In this document: positions 1 through 9,608 of the stretch, in pieces
How positions within the stretch are numbered: the stretch's first letter is position 1
How the letters are laid out: every line of letters starts with the position of its first letter
Source of the DNA: Pseudomonas antarctica
Lineage (GTDB): Bacteria > Pseudomonadota > Gammaproteobacteria > Pseudomonadales > Pseudomonadaceae
Reading direction: 5' to 3'
Assembly (NCBI RefSeq): GCF_900624995.1
Contig: NZ_UYXQ01000005.1
Span: 62,001-126,000 of the forward strand
Length of the DNA: 64,000 nucleotides
Position numbers and translations under genes: made by a program
Notes under the pieces: generated by a model
What the model saw: only the letters and a program-made list of their open reading frames with translations
What the model was told of the DNA's origin: nothing
The model's database searches: none

Positions 1-375
<375 letters not shown>

Positions 376-404
376 TCAGCACAGGCAAGCCCGTTTATCA
401 GAAA

Positions 405-953
<549 letters not shown>

Positions 954-998
954 TTATGCAGAAGAAAGCAGTATAGACATGGCGAATACCGTGTTTTT

Positions 999-2594
999 TC
1001 ACGCTGTTTTCAGACGTTCGGCTAATGCCGTCGCCAGTTGTGCGGTTAATCCGTACACTGACAATTGCGGGTTAGCCCCAATACTGGTGGGGAATAACGA
1101 GCCGTCGTGGATCGACAGGTTGCGCAACTGGTGATGGCGGCCGAGGCTGTCGGCCACTGCGTTTTTTGGATCTTCGCCCATGGCGCAACCGCCCATCACG
1201 TGGGCGCTGCCCAGTGTGGTTCGATGCAATTCCAGGCTCAGACCGTCGATCAGGCTGCGCGCCTCGGCCAGGGTGTTCACGTAACGGGCATCGTGATGCA
1301 GCGGCTTGACTGACTTGGCGCCCGCCGCGAACTGAATCTCGGCCATGCTGTGGAAGGCACGGCGCAGGCCGTCCCACGCGTAGGGCGAAACCTGGTAGTC
1401 GAGCACCGGCGTGCCGTCCCCGCGTAATTCCACTGTGCCGCCAGGGCTGTCGGGGTGGAAACCGTCGCGCAGCAGCGCGAGCATGGCGTGGGTGTGGGGC
1501 AATTGGCTCATGTCGAGCGCGTTCCCCGTGCCGTAGCCGCCGAACAGGGTGCTGGCCAATCCCGGGTGTAACGGCGGTGCCTCCAGCTTGTAGGACATTT
1601 TGCCGGTGGTGCCGTCCAGCCATTGGAAGTGATCGGAGTAAATCGACTGCGGCGCGCCGTAGAACGGGTTGATCACGTCATCGAACACGCCGGCGGAGAA
1701 GTTCACCAAGTGCAGGAACGTTCGCTTGCCCACGCGCGAATGCGGGTCGGGCGCGTCCGAGCGCATCAGCAGTGCTGGGCTGTTGATGCCACCGCCCGCG
1801 AGCACGTAATGCTTGGCCTTGACCGTAATCTTGCGCCCGGTGGGCGCCACGCAGCGTTCGTCCATCGCCACGCATTCCAGGCTGCTGATGGTGTCGCCGC
1901 TGTATTTGAGTCGTTCTGCGCGGGCGAGATACAGCAGTTCGCCGCCCTTCTCCAGCGTGGACGGAATGGTGGTCACCAGCATCGACTGCTTGGCGTTGAC
2001 CGGGCAACCCATGCCGCAATAGCCGAGATTGAAGCAGCCGCGCACGTTGCGTGGGATCACGTGCCAGCTGTAACCGAGCTTTTCACAGCCTTTGCGGATC
2101 ACATCATTGTTGGCATTCGGTGGGATAGCCCACGGGGCGATGCCCAGGCGCTGTTCCATCGTCTCGAACCACGGCGCCATCTCGGCGCTGCTGTGGCCTT
2201 TTACCGCGTACTCACTGGCCCAGTGGGAAAGAGTGGCATCGGGCGTGCGAAAGCTCGACGTCCAGTTGATTAACGTGGTGCCGCCCACCGCCCGGCCCTG
2301 CAGAATGGTGATCGCGCCGTCCTTGCTCATGCGGCCGATACCTTCCTGGTACAGGCTGGCATAAGCCTCGTCTTCGAGCAGCTTGAAGTCGCTGCTGGTC
2401 TTGAGCGGGCCTTCTTCGATCAGCAGCACCTTGTAGCCGGCGGCGCTGAGGACCTCGGCCGTGGTACCGCCACCGGCACCGCTGCCGATAATTGCCACAT
2501 CGGCTTCCAGGGTCAGATCGCCGTCTAGGGCAGCGCCATTGTGGGTTTTCCAGCCGCGGGCCAGGCCGTCGCGGAACAGATCGGGTACGGGCAT
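999..2594 (-). CDS. laoA: GMC-type FAD-dependent long-chain alcohol dehydrogenase (LaoA-like)
   Basis: A 531-residue GMC oxidoreductase. It has the FAD-binding glycine motif GSGAGG at 37-42, a cysteine group CFNLGYCGMGC (C187, C193, C197), and the conserved C-terminal block HVMGGCAMG with a later GANPQLSVYGL segment that carries the active-site region. With the next genes upstream it matches the laoABCR unit of P. aeruginosa, reported to oxidise long-chain alcohols released from alkyl sulfates and alkanes. The laoA name rests on family plus gene order. Alone it could be any GMC alcohol dehydrogenase. No signal peptide is evident. Confidence 0.85.
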   Translation of the reverse strand: MPVPDLFRDGLARGWKTHNGAALDGDLTLEADVAIIGSGAGGGTTAEVLSAAGYKVLLIEEGPLKTSSDFKLLEDEAYASLYQEGIGRMSKDGAITILQGRAVGGTTLINWTSSFRTPDATLSHWASEYAVKGHSSAEMAPWFETMEQRLGIAPWAIPPNANNDVIRKGCEKLGYSWHVIPRNVRGCFNLGYCGMGCPVNAKQSMLVTTIPSTLEKGGELLYLARAERLKYSGDTISSLECVAMDERCVAPTGRKITVKAKHYVLAGGGINSPALLMRSDAPDPHSRVGKRTFLHLVNFSAGVFDDVINPFYGAPQSIYSDHFQWLDGTTGKMSYKLEAPPLHPGLASTLFGGYGTGNALDMSQLPHTHAMLALLRDGFHPDSPGGTVELRGDGTPVLDYQVSPYAWDGLRRAFHSMAEIQFAAGAKSVKPLHHDARYVNTLAEARSLIDGLSLELHRTTLGSAHVMGGCAMGEDPKNAVADSLGRHHQLRNLSIHDGSLFPTSIGANPQLSVYGLTAQLATALAERLKTA

Positions 2595-2644
2595 AGAAGT
2601 GCACTCTTGTTTTTATGAGTTAAACGCTACGAAGTTGCGGTCAA

Positions 2645-2672
2645 TGTGGGCGCGAGCAAGCCCGCTCCCACA
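2645..2672. repeat. single REP hairpin
   Basis: TGTGGGCGCGAGCAAGCCCG followed by CTCCCACA folds into a short hairpin. It lies between laoB and laoA and is a single REP rather than a two-armed REPIN. Confidence 0.65.
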
Positions 2673-2693
2673 GTTTCGAATGGGTTATCAAAG

Positions 2694-3239
2694 TCAGATC
2701 TTCGGCGGCCCGGGGTAGCCGCAATGTGCCCAGGACTGCGGGCGGAAGTACCAGGCCATGATTACCAGCTTGAGCAGCGAGCCCTGGCCCATACGCAGCA
2801 GGTTCAAGTAGCTGTTTTCCCAGCGGTGCAGGAAGTTGCGGATCTGCTCGCCACTGGCGTGTTCCCAACTGCCCCAAATACCGGTCAGTGGGCCGCGGGT
2901 GATGCCCATGCTCAATACGTCGAACAGTTGCTGGGTAAGCTTGAACATCTCTGGCGATAGATGCTGCAGGCTGTAGTCGAGCTTTTTCAGGGTGTCTTCA
3001 ATTCCGGCGACTACATCCTGGGCGCTGGCCGCGCCTTCGAGCAGTACCGGGATCACCGCGCGCAAGAACGGCAAGTCACTGCTGCGCAGCATGGCAAAGC
3101 CGCTGGCCGGGGTGCTGCTGGAGCAGCCGCTGAGGCTGGCGCCCAGCCCTGCGGTTGCCAGGAAAGCACTGGCGCATAGGCCGATTTTCAGGACGCCGCG
3201 CCGCGACAGCGCAGGTGTTTCAGTCAGGCTAGGGTTCAT
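2694..3239 (-). CDS. laoB: Tat-signal small protein, LaoB-like
   Basis: A 181-residue protein whose N-terminus has a twin-arginine signal (LSRRGVLKIG) followed by a hydrophobic stretch ending before a Cys (LSGCSSS), so export, possibly as a lipoprotein, is likely. The rest is helical with no catalytic motif I recognise. It resembles the small Tat-exported subunits that accompany GMC dehydrogenases (gluconate 2-dehydrogenase subunit 3 type), but that is inference. It lies between laoA and laoC in one leftward operon, in the position of laoB in P. aeruginosa, whose role is not settled as far as I know. Confidence 0.75.
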   Translation of the reverse strand: MNPSLTETPALSRRGVLKIGLCASAFLATAGLGASLSGCSSSTPASGFAMLRSSDLPFLRAVIPVLLEGAASAQDVVAGIEDTLKKLDYSLQHLSPEMFKLTQQLFDVLSMGITRGPLTGIWGSWEHASGEQIRNFLHRWENSYLNLLRMGQGSLLKLVIMAWYFRPQSWAHCGYPGPPKI

Positions 3240-3267
3240 TGTTATTGTTATCCCGAAGGTGGCGGAA

Positions 3268-4695
3268 TCAGCGAACGAACAGCTTTTGAATCAACTTCTG
3301 GATCGACTTGCCGTAGGGCGGGTAGATCAACTTCGCGGCGTTCAAGCGCTGCTTCACCAGCACCCCCTTGGCCTTGCTGAACGTGAGGAACCCTTCGTGG
3401 CCGTGGTAATGGCCCATGCCCGACGGGCCGATACCGCCGAAGGGCATGTCGTCCTGGGCCACGTGCAGCAAGGTATCGTTCAGGCAAACGCCGCCTGAGT
3501 GGGTTTCGTGGAGTACGCGGTTCTGCTCGCCCTTGTTGTAGCCGAAGTAGTACAGGGCCAATGGGCGAGGGCGTTGGTTGATGTAGGTAAATGCCTGGTC
3601 GATGCCGCGATACGGCACGATCGGCAGCACCGGGCCGAAGATTTCGTCCTGCATCACGGTCATTTCATCGCTGACATTCAGCAACAGGCTATGGGCCATG
3701 CGCCGTGCCTGGCCTTGGTCGTACAGCGCAATCAGGGTGGCGCCTTTGTCGGTGGCGTCCTTGACGTAGGCATTCAGCCGGGCCTGCTGCCGCTCGTTAA
3801 TGATTGCTGTGTAATCCGGGTTGTCGGCCAGGGTCGGATAAAACCCGTGAACCGCCTTGCTGTAAGCCTCGACGAACCCCTCAACGCGGTCTTCCGGCAC
3901 CAGCACGTAGTCCGGTGCCACGCAGGTTTGCCCGGCATTCAGGCATTTACCGAACGCGATGCGCTCGGCGGCGTCCTTGAGCGGCACGTCGGCGGAAACG
4001 ATGGCTGGCGATTTGCCGCCCAGTTCCAGTGTGACCGGCGTGAGGTGCTCGGCGGCGGCGCGCATCACGTGCTTGCCGATACTGGTGGCGCCGGTGAACA
4101 GCAGGTGATCAAAGCGTAATTTGGAAAACGCCATGCCTACTTCAGCTTCTCCTAGCACCACACACACCAGGTCTTCGGGGAAGATTTTCGCCAACAGCGC
4201 CTTGAGCAATTGACCCGTGGCGGGCGTGGACTCGCTGAGCTTGAGCATCACCCGATTACCGGCCGCCAAAGCGCCGACCAGTGGGCCAATGGCCAAATAC
4301 AGCGGGTAGTTCCACGGCACGATCACCCCGACCACGCCCAGAGGTTGATAGATGACTTTGGCCGATGCCGGTTGGAAGGCAATGCCTACGGCGCGACGGG
4401 AAGGTTTCATCCAGCCTTTAAGGTGTTTGCTGGCGTAGTGAATGCCATGCAGGCTCGGCATCAGTTCGGCGAACAAGGTCTCGTCTGCACTGCGGTGGCT
4501 GAAGTCCTGGCTGATCGCGTTGATCAACGCGTGACGTTCGTCGCTGAGCACGTCACGCAAGGCCTTGAGCCATTGCTGGCGCTGCGCCGCCTGCGGCATC
4601 GGGTTGGCGGCATAGGCGCGGCGTTGGGCGTCGAACAGGTCGTGGAGTTGATCCAGCGCCTGGGAATCTTGCAGGTAGGCAATGGTGGCTGACAT
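3268..4695 (-). CDS. laoC: aldehyde dehydrogenase (LaoC-like; coniferyl aldehyde dehydrogenase family)
   Basis: A 475-residue NAD(P)-dependent aldehyde dehydrogenase. The general base E224 is in VTLELGGKSP and the catalytic C258 in NAGQTCVAP. The ATG at 4695 is preferred over a TTG five codons upstream. Sequence alone suggests the coniferyl/fatty aldehyde branch. The neighbours GMC dehydrogenase (LaoA) and TetR (LaoR) suggest oxidation of long-chain aldehydes to fatty acids. It is the first gene of the leftward laoC-laoB-laoA unit and is divergent from laoR. Confidence 0.9.
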   Translation of the reverse strand: MSATIAYLQDSQALDQLHDLFDAQRRAYAANPMPQAAQRQQWLKALRDVLSDERHALINAISQDFSHRSADETLFAELMPSLHGIHYASKHLKGWMKPSRRAVGIAFQPASAKVIYQPLGVVGVIVPWNYPLYLAIGPLVGALAAGNRVMLKLSESTPATGQLLKALLAKIFPEDLVCVVLGEAEVGMAFSKLRFDHLLFTGATSIGKHVMRAAAEHLTPVTLELGGKSPAIVSADVPLKDAAERIAFGKCLNAGQTCVAPDYVLVPEDRVEGFVEAYSKAVHGFYPTLADNPDYTAIINERQQARLNAYVKDATDKGATLIALYDQGQARRMAHSLLLNVSDEMTVMQDEIFGPVLPIVPYRGIDQAFTYINQRPRPLALYYFGYNKGEQNRVLHETHSGGVCLNDTLLHVAQDDMPFGGIGPSGMGHYHGHEGFLTFSKAKGVLVKQRLNAAKLIYPPYGKSIQKLIQKLFVR

Positions 4696-4732
4696 GGCGC
4701 AGGTTCCCAATTGTTATAGGTCTACCTGGATT

Positions 4733-4752
4733 TTTAGAGTTATTGCTCTAAA
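4733..4752. promoter_or_regulatory. candidate LaoR (TetR) operator
   Basis: TTTAGAG-N6-CTCTAAA is a perfect 7-bp inverted repeat over 20 bp. It sits 37 bp upstream of the laoC start and 90 bp upstream of laoR in their divergent promoter region. Size and place fit a TetR-family operator controlling both directions. Binding is inferred. Confidence 0.55.
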
Positions 4753-4842
4753 TTGTCAAATGTCATTGCAGCAGCAGGCGGTTTTATCCAAGCAAGGATA
4801 GGCCGTAAGATGCGCCATCACGTGTTTAGAAGCTGATCCCCT

Positions 4843-5514
4843 ATGGCACCACGAGTAAAGACCAGCGAGCGCATTGTGCAAACCAGCCTGGAGCTTTTTA
4901 ACCAGCAGGGCGAGCGCAGCGTCAGTACCAACCATATTGCCGCCCATATGGAAATTTCCCCGGGCAACCTGTACTACCACTTCCCCAACAAGCAGGCGAT
5001 CATCGCCGTGCTGTTTCGTGAATATGAAGCCCTGGTAGACAGTTTTCTGCGCCCACCCCAAGGCCGCGCCGTCACCGTCGAAGACAAGCGCTTCTACCTG
5101 CAGGCCGTACTGGCCGGCATGTGGCGCTACCGGTTCCTGCACCGCGACCTCGAACACCTGCTGGAAAGCGACCCGGAACTTGCCACCGGCTACCGGCGTT
5201 TTTCCCAGCGCTGCCTGATCCAGGGAAACGCCATCTATCAGGGGTTTGTTGACGCTGGCATCCTGTCTATGGACCCGGTGCAAACCGAAGCCCTCACGCT
5301 CAATGCCTGGATCATCCTCACCTCGTGGGTGCGTTTCCTGTGCACCACCAATGAAAATTCCGCCCATTTGAGCGCTGAGGCGATCAAGCGTGGGGTGTAT
5401 CAGGTGCTGGTGTTGGAGGCGGGGTTTGTCACGCCCCAGGCGAAAGAGGCGGTAGATGCTTTGTTCAAAGAGTTTTATGTGCCGTTGAACCAGGCACTGG
5501 AAGAAGTGAAGTAG
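4843..5514 (+). CDS. laoR: TetR-family transcriptional repressor (LaoR-like)
   Basis: A 223-residue regulator. The N-terminal helix-turn-helix is recognisable (VSTNHIAAHMEISPGNLYYH, about residues 27-46), followed by a helical ligand-binding domain. It is transcribed divergently from laoCBA, 147 bp away, with a palindrome between them. In P. aeruginosa the TetR gene next to lao represses that operon. I infer the same here with a fatty compound as inducer, which the sequence does not show. Confidence 0.85.
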   Translation: MAPRVKTSERIVQTSLELFNQQGERSVSTNHIAAHMEISPGNLYYHFPNKQAIIAVLFREYEALVDSFLRPPQGRAVTVEDKRFYLQAVLAGMWRYRFLHRDLEHLLESDPELATGYRRFSQRCLIQGNAIYQGFVDAGILSMDPVQTEALTLNAWIILTSWVRFLCTTNENSAHLSAEAIKRGVYQVLVLEAGFVTPQAKEAVDALFKEFYVPLNQALEEVK

Positions 5515-5547
5515 GACCTTTCCCGAATTTGCTCACAGGAGTCCGTC

Positions 5548-6402
5548 ATGCCGCTTGCCCAACTGATCAGCCCCCAGCAACTCGCCGAGCGCCAGAAGCC
5601 CGACGGCTTAGTTATTCTGGATTGCCGCTTTGCCCTGGAAGACCCGGACTACGGGCTTTGCAGCTACGTTGAAGGGCACATTGAGGGGGCGCAATATGCT
5701 GACCTGGAGCGCCACCTCAGCGGGCCGGTGACCAAAGGCGTGAGCGGGCGGCACCCATTGCCGGCACCGGACGCCTTGGTTGCGCAACTGCGGGCGTGGG
5801 GCATCAATGCCGACTCCGACATCGTGCTGTATGACGACGGCCCCGGCGCCTATGCCGCCCGCGGCTGGTGGTTGCTGGCCTGGCTGGGCAAGCGTGAAGG
5901 CGTATTTATTCTGGACGGTGGCCTGAAGGCCTGGCACGCGGCGGGCTTCCCGCTGAGCCTGGATGCGCCGGTGGTTGAGCCGGGAACGTTTGCCGGCACG
6001 CCCGACAACCATCTCCTGTTGGACGCAGAACACCTGCAAAAGCGCCTGGGCGAACCGGGCTTGACCTTGATTGATGCCCGCGCCCAAGCACGTTTTCGTG
6101 GCGACGTGGAGCCCATCGATCCCATCGCCGGGCATATTCCGGGCGCGCAATGTGCGGCGTTCAACGAAAACCTGGGCAGTGACGGTCGCTTCCTGCCGGC
6201 GGAGCAGCTCAAGCAGCGTTTCGCCGCGCAGTTGCAGGGCCGCTCGCCGGATGAACTGGTGGCGTATTGCGGTTCGGGCGTGACGGCGTGCCACAACTTG
6301 TTTGCCCTGAGCCTGGCGGGTTACCCATTGGGCAAGTTATATGCGGGCTCGTGGAGCGAATGGATTACTGATCCTGCGCGGGAAGTTGCAACCGGCGACT
6401 GA
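5548..6402 (+). CDS. sseA: two-domain sulfurtransferase (3-mercaptopyruvate/thiosulfate type)
   Basis: A 284-residue protein with two rhodanese domains, at about 7-130 and 150-275. The active-site cysteine is C241 in CGSGVTA. CGSGVTA rather than CRxGx[RT] points to 3-mercaptopyruvate sulfurtransferase (SseA). It transfers sulfur to thiol acceptors in the cytoplasm. A good ribosome site (ACAGGAGT) precedes the ATG. It follows laoR by 33 bp but has no obvious functional link to it. Confidence 0.9.
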   Translation: MPLAQLISPQQLAERQKPDGLVILDCRFALEDPDYGLCSYVEGHIEGAQYADLERHLSGPVTKGVSGRHPLPAPDALVAQLRAWGINADSDIVLYDDGPGAYAARGWWLLAWLGKREGVFILDGGLKAWHAAGFPLSLDAPVVEPGTFAGTPDNHLLLDAEHLQKRLGEPGLTLIDARAQARFRGDVEPIDPIAGHIPGAQCAAFNENLGSDGRFLPAEQLKQRFAAQLQGRSPDELVAYCGSGVTACHNLFALSLAGYPLGKLYAGSWSEWITDPAREVATGD

Positions 6403-6427
6403 ATGACCGGGTGTGTAAATCCAATTG

Positions 6428-7423
6428 TTAACCTTGGCGTGCCAGCAGCCATTGGGGGATCCGGCGTTCCAGGTAGTAGCTGGGGCGCTTCAGCGAACCC
6501 TCGACAAACCCCACATGTCCACCCTTGGCCAGCAACTCGAACTCGGTGCATTCCGACAGTTCACTGGCTTCGGGCAGGCTGTGGGCGAACACGAACGGGT
6601 CATCGGCCGCCTGGATAACCAGCGTCGGCGTACGAATATCGCCCAGGTAATAGCGGCTCGATGCACGACGGTAATAGTCCTCGGCGCTGAGGAAACCGTG
6701 CAGCGGCGCGGTCACCCGCCCGTCGAAGTCCCAGAACGTGCGCATCTTCTCAAGAGAACCCAGTGACTCCAGGGCTTTGAGCCCATCTGACCGCCCGTCC
6801 TGTAAAAACCGGCTTTGCTTGACGCGGATATACGTCAGCATCTCGCGCATGAAGTGCTTCTGATAAACCCGCGAAAACCCCAGCCCAATGCGATCTGCAC
6901 ACTGATCCAGACGAAACGGCACCGACACCGCCGCCGCGCCTTGCAGCCCCGACCTTACGCCGGTTTCCCCCAAGTGCTTGAGCAGCACATTGCCGCCCAG
7001 CGAATAGCCCACGGCATACAACGGCGCCAACGGGCGCTTGGCACGCAGATGGGCAATCGCTGCCGCCAAGTCTTCGCTGGCGCCCGAGTGGTAGCTGCGC
7101 GCCAAGAGGTTGGGCTCTCCCGAGCACCCGCGCCAGTTCAACGCTGCGCTTGCCCAGCCTTGAACGGCGAGGACTTTTTGCAGGCCCGCCACGTAAGGTG
7201 AATTGGACGAGCCGGTCAGCCCGTGCAGCACCAGCACCAAAGGCGCTCGCGCGTCATGCGGGCCGTGCCAGTCGAGGTCGAGAAAATCGCCGTCATCCAG
7301 CCACAGGCGTTCGCGTTGGCGTTCGATGTGAGTGGTGGGGCGCCACAGCGGCCCCCACAAGGTTTGCAGGTGGGGGTTGCCGAGGCCGAAGGCGGGTTTG
7401 AACAGGTCAGAGGAAGGGGTCAT
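6428..7423 (-). CDS. YheT-family alpha/beta hydrolase
   Basis: A 331-residue alpha/beta hydrolase. It has the oxyanion-loop motif LVLHGLTGSS (63-72), the nucleophile elbow GYSLGGN with S141, and a C-terminal H in KGGHVGFVEG. The frame is open to 7531, but the family start MTPSSDLFKPAFGL gives the ATG at 7423. YheT-like proteins are esterase-like with poorly known substrates. The gene ends 26 bp from the sseA stop (convergent) and is separated from rsmD by a hairpin. Confidence 0.88.
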   Translation of the reverse strand: MTPSSDLFKPAFGLGNPHLQTLWGPLWRPTTHIERQRERLWLDDGDFLDLDWHGPHDARAPLVLVLHGLTGSSNSPYVAGLQKVLAVQGWASAALNWRGCSGEPNLLARSYHSGASEDLAAAIAHLRAKRPLAPLYAVGYSLGGNVLLKHLGETGVRSGLQGAAAVSVPFRLDQCADRIGLGFSRVYQKHFMREMLTYIRVKQSRFLQDGRSDGLKALESLGSLEKMRTFWDFDGRVTAPLHGFLSAEDYYRRASSRYYLGDIRTPTLVIQAADDPFVFAHSLPEASELSECTEFELLAKGGHVGFVEGSLKRPSYYLERRIPQWLLARQG

Positions 7424-7450
7424 GTAACTCTCGGTAGCAAGCGAACTCAC

Positions 7451-7480
7451 TGTGGCGAGCGAGCAAGTTCCCTCGCCACA
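7451..7480. repeat. REP-like hairpin
   Basis: TGTGGCGAG (7451-7459) and CTCGCCACA (7472-7480) form a hairpin downstream of rsmD. It may end or insulate the rsmD transcript from the hydrolase gene. There is no T-run. Confidence 0.6.
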
Positions 7481-7500
7481 ATTGAAGCCAGGCTGAAAGA

Positions 7501-8118
7501 CTAGGCAGCGCTTTCTAGCAACCGATGCCACAACGCGTAGTACACCCGACCGGACTTTTGCTCACGGTGCAGGCGCCAGCTGCCCGGAAGACCGAGCGTA
7601 GACGGCGCGGTTTCACTCTCAGTGTAGATCCACGCATCCGCAGCCAGCCACTGTTGCTCTTCTAGCAACGCACACACGGTCGGCAACAGGTTCTGATTGA
7701 ACGGCGGGTCGAGGAACACCACGTCGTATTCAGTCGCCGCCTGGGTTTGCAGGTAGCGCAGCGCGTCGGCGGTCTGAACCTGGCCGGTGGTGCAGCGCAA
7801 CGTGCCCAAGTGTTCCTTGAGGCTGGACACCGCCACATTGCTGGCGTCCAGCGCCTGGCCCTGGGCCGCGCCACGGGACAGCGCCTCCAGGAACAGCGCG
7901 CCGCTGCCGGCGAACGGGTCCAGCACTTTGGCCCCGCCAATGTATGGCGCGAGCCAGTTGAACAGGGTTTCACGCACGCGGTCCGGCGTCGGGCGCAGGC
8001 CTACGACGTCGGGGAAGCTCAGCTTGCGGCTGCCCCATTCACCGCCAATGATGCGCAGTTGGCCCACACCGTTATGCACGTTGTGGACGGGTTTTTTCGG
8101 GCGAGATGAACTGGCCAT
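7501..8118 (-). CDS. rsmD: 16S rRNA (guanine(966)-N2)-methyltransferase
   Basis: A 205-residue SAM-dependent methyltransferase. The SAM motif is VLDPFAGSGALFLEAL (65-80) and the catalytic motif is DPPF at 137-140, as in N2-guanine methyltransferases. It methylates G966 of 16S rRNA in the 30S subunit. Its ATG overlaps the stop of the M16 gene upstream by one base (TAATG), so the two are translationally coupled. Confidence 0.96.
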   Translation of the reverse strand: MASSSRPKKPVHNVHNGVGQLRIIGGEWGSRKLSFPDVVGLRPTPDRVRETLFNWLAPYIGGAKVLDPFAGSGALFLEALSRGAAQGQALDASNVAVSSLKEHLGTLRCTTGQVQTADALRYLQTQAATEYDVVFLDPPFNQNLLPTVCALLEEQQWLAADAWIYTESETAPSTLGLPGSWRLHREQKSGRVYYALWHRLLESAA

Positions 8119-9608
8119 TAATGCTCCGGAACCCCGAGCGGCTGCTCGGCAGGTTTATCAGTGGGGGGCGGTAGTGGCTTTTGCGCAATCGTCGGGCCGG
8201 CGGTCACGATGACCATCTTGTCGGCGCTTAAGTGTTTATTCATGGCAGCCTTGACCTGCTCTACGGTCAGGGCCTGGGATTGTTTCATGAAATCTTCCAG
8301 ATAGCTCAGCGGCAGGTGGTAGAAACCCATGGCGCCCAACTGCCCCGCGATATCGGCGTTGCTCGCGGTGGACAGCGGAAAGCTGCCAGCCAGCTCACGC
8401 TTGGCGTCGTCCAGCTCCTTTTGCGTCGGGCCGGTCTTGAGGTAGTCGGCCAGCACATCTTCAACCAGGCGCAGGGTACCGCCGCTCATTTCGGCGCGGG
8501 TCTGCAGGTTGATCATGAACGGGCCACGTACCTGCATCGGCGAGAAGCCGGAGTACACGCCGTACGTCAGGCCGCGCTTCTCGCGGACTTCGCTCATCAA
8601 GCGGGTGCCGAAGCCGCCGCCGCCGAGGATCTGGTTGCCCAAGGACAAGGCTGCGTAGTCCGGGTCGGCGCGGTCGATGCCCAGTTGCGCGAACAGCAGG
8701 TGCGTCTGCTTGGACGGGAACTCAATATGGCTCAGGCCGGCTTTCGGTTCGGTCGGCTGGGTGATTTTCGCCAGGGCCGGGCCTTTAGGCAGCGACGCGG
8801 AGACCTTGGCGGTCATGGCCTCGGCCTCAGCGCGAGTCAGGTCGCCGACCACTGCGATCACCGCATTACCAGCGGCGTAAGCCTTGGCGTGGAAGGCCTG
8901 CAACTGCTCGAGGGTAATCTTCGGAATGCTTTCAGGCGTGCCTTCGCTCGGGTGAGCGTAAGGGTGGTCACCGTACAGGCGCTTGAACAGCTCAAGGCTG
9001 GCGAGTTTGGCCGGGTTCTGTTTCTGGTATTCAAACCCGGCGAGGATTTGATTTTTGATCCGCGCCAGGGAGTCGGCCGGGAAGGTTGGCTTGCCGATCA
9101 CGTCATCAAACAGTGCCAGCGCAGCATCGCGCTTGTCGCTGTCACTCAGGCTGCGCAGGGACACCAGCGCCATGTCGCGGTAGGCGCCATTGCCGAAGTC
9201 GGCGCCCAGGCCTTCAAAACCGCTGGCGATCTGGCTGACATCCTTACCCGGTACACCTTCGTTGAGCATGGCGTTGGTCAGCAGTGCCAAGCCGGGTGTG
9301 TTGCCGTCCTGGCTGCTGCCGGCGGCGAACAGGATGCGCATGTCGAACATCGGCAACTCGTGGGCTTCGACGAACAGCACCTTGGCGCCTTCGGCGGTGG
9401 TCCAGGTTTGCACGTCGAGCTTGCGGTTGGTCGGCGCCTTGCCGTCCAGCTCCGCCAGGGATTGCAGTTTGCTGGCCGATTGGGCCTTGTCCAACGCCTG
9501 GCTCGCGACAGATTCGCTTGGGCGCAGGAAGTACACGGCGCTGGCGGCGATCAATGTGACGACGACCAGGCAGGGAAAGATCAGGCGGCTGTTTTTGCGA
9601 TCACTCAT
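8118..9608 (-). CDS. M16 peptidase-like subunit lacking the zinc motif
   Basis: A 496-residue protein with an N-terminal membrane anchor (about residues 8-27) followed by M16 peptidase folds. At the position of the HxxEH zinc site it reads LALLTNAMLNEG, so no His pair and no metal site. In heterodimeric M16 peptidases one subunit is catalytic and the other, like this one, helps bind substrate. It is translated right after the active subunit, with ATGAGTGA overlapping stop and start. It probably acts in the periplasm, and the target is unknown. Confidence 0.88.
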   Translation of the reverse strand: MSDRKNSRLIFPCLVVVTLIAASAVYFLRPSESVASQALDKAQSASKLQSLAELDGKAPTNRKLDVQTWTTAEGAKVLFVEAHELPMFDMRILFAAGSSQDGNTPGLALLTNAMLNEGVPGKDVSQIASGFEGLGADFGNGAYRDMALVSLRSLSDSDKRDAALALFDDVIGKPTFPADSLARIKNQILAGFEYQKQNPAKLASLELFKRLYGDHPYAHPSEGTPESIPKITLEQLQAFHAKAYAAGNAVIAVVGDLTRAEAEAMTAKVSASLPKGPALAKITQPTEPKAGLSHIEFPSKQTHLLFAQLGIDRADPDYAALSLGNQILGGGGFGTRLMSEVREKRGLTYGVYSGFSPMQVRGPFMINLQTRAEMSGGTLRLVEDVLADYLKTGPTQKELDDAKRELAGSFPLSTASNADIAGQLGAMGFYHLPLSYLEDFMKQSQALTVEQVKAAMNKHLSADKMVIVTAGPTIAQKPLPPPTDKPAEQPLGVPEH

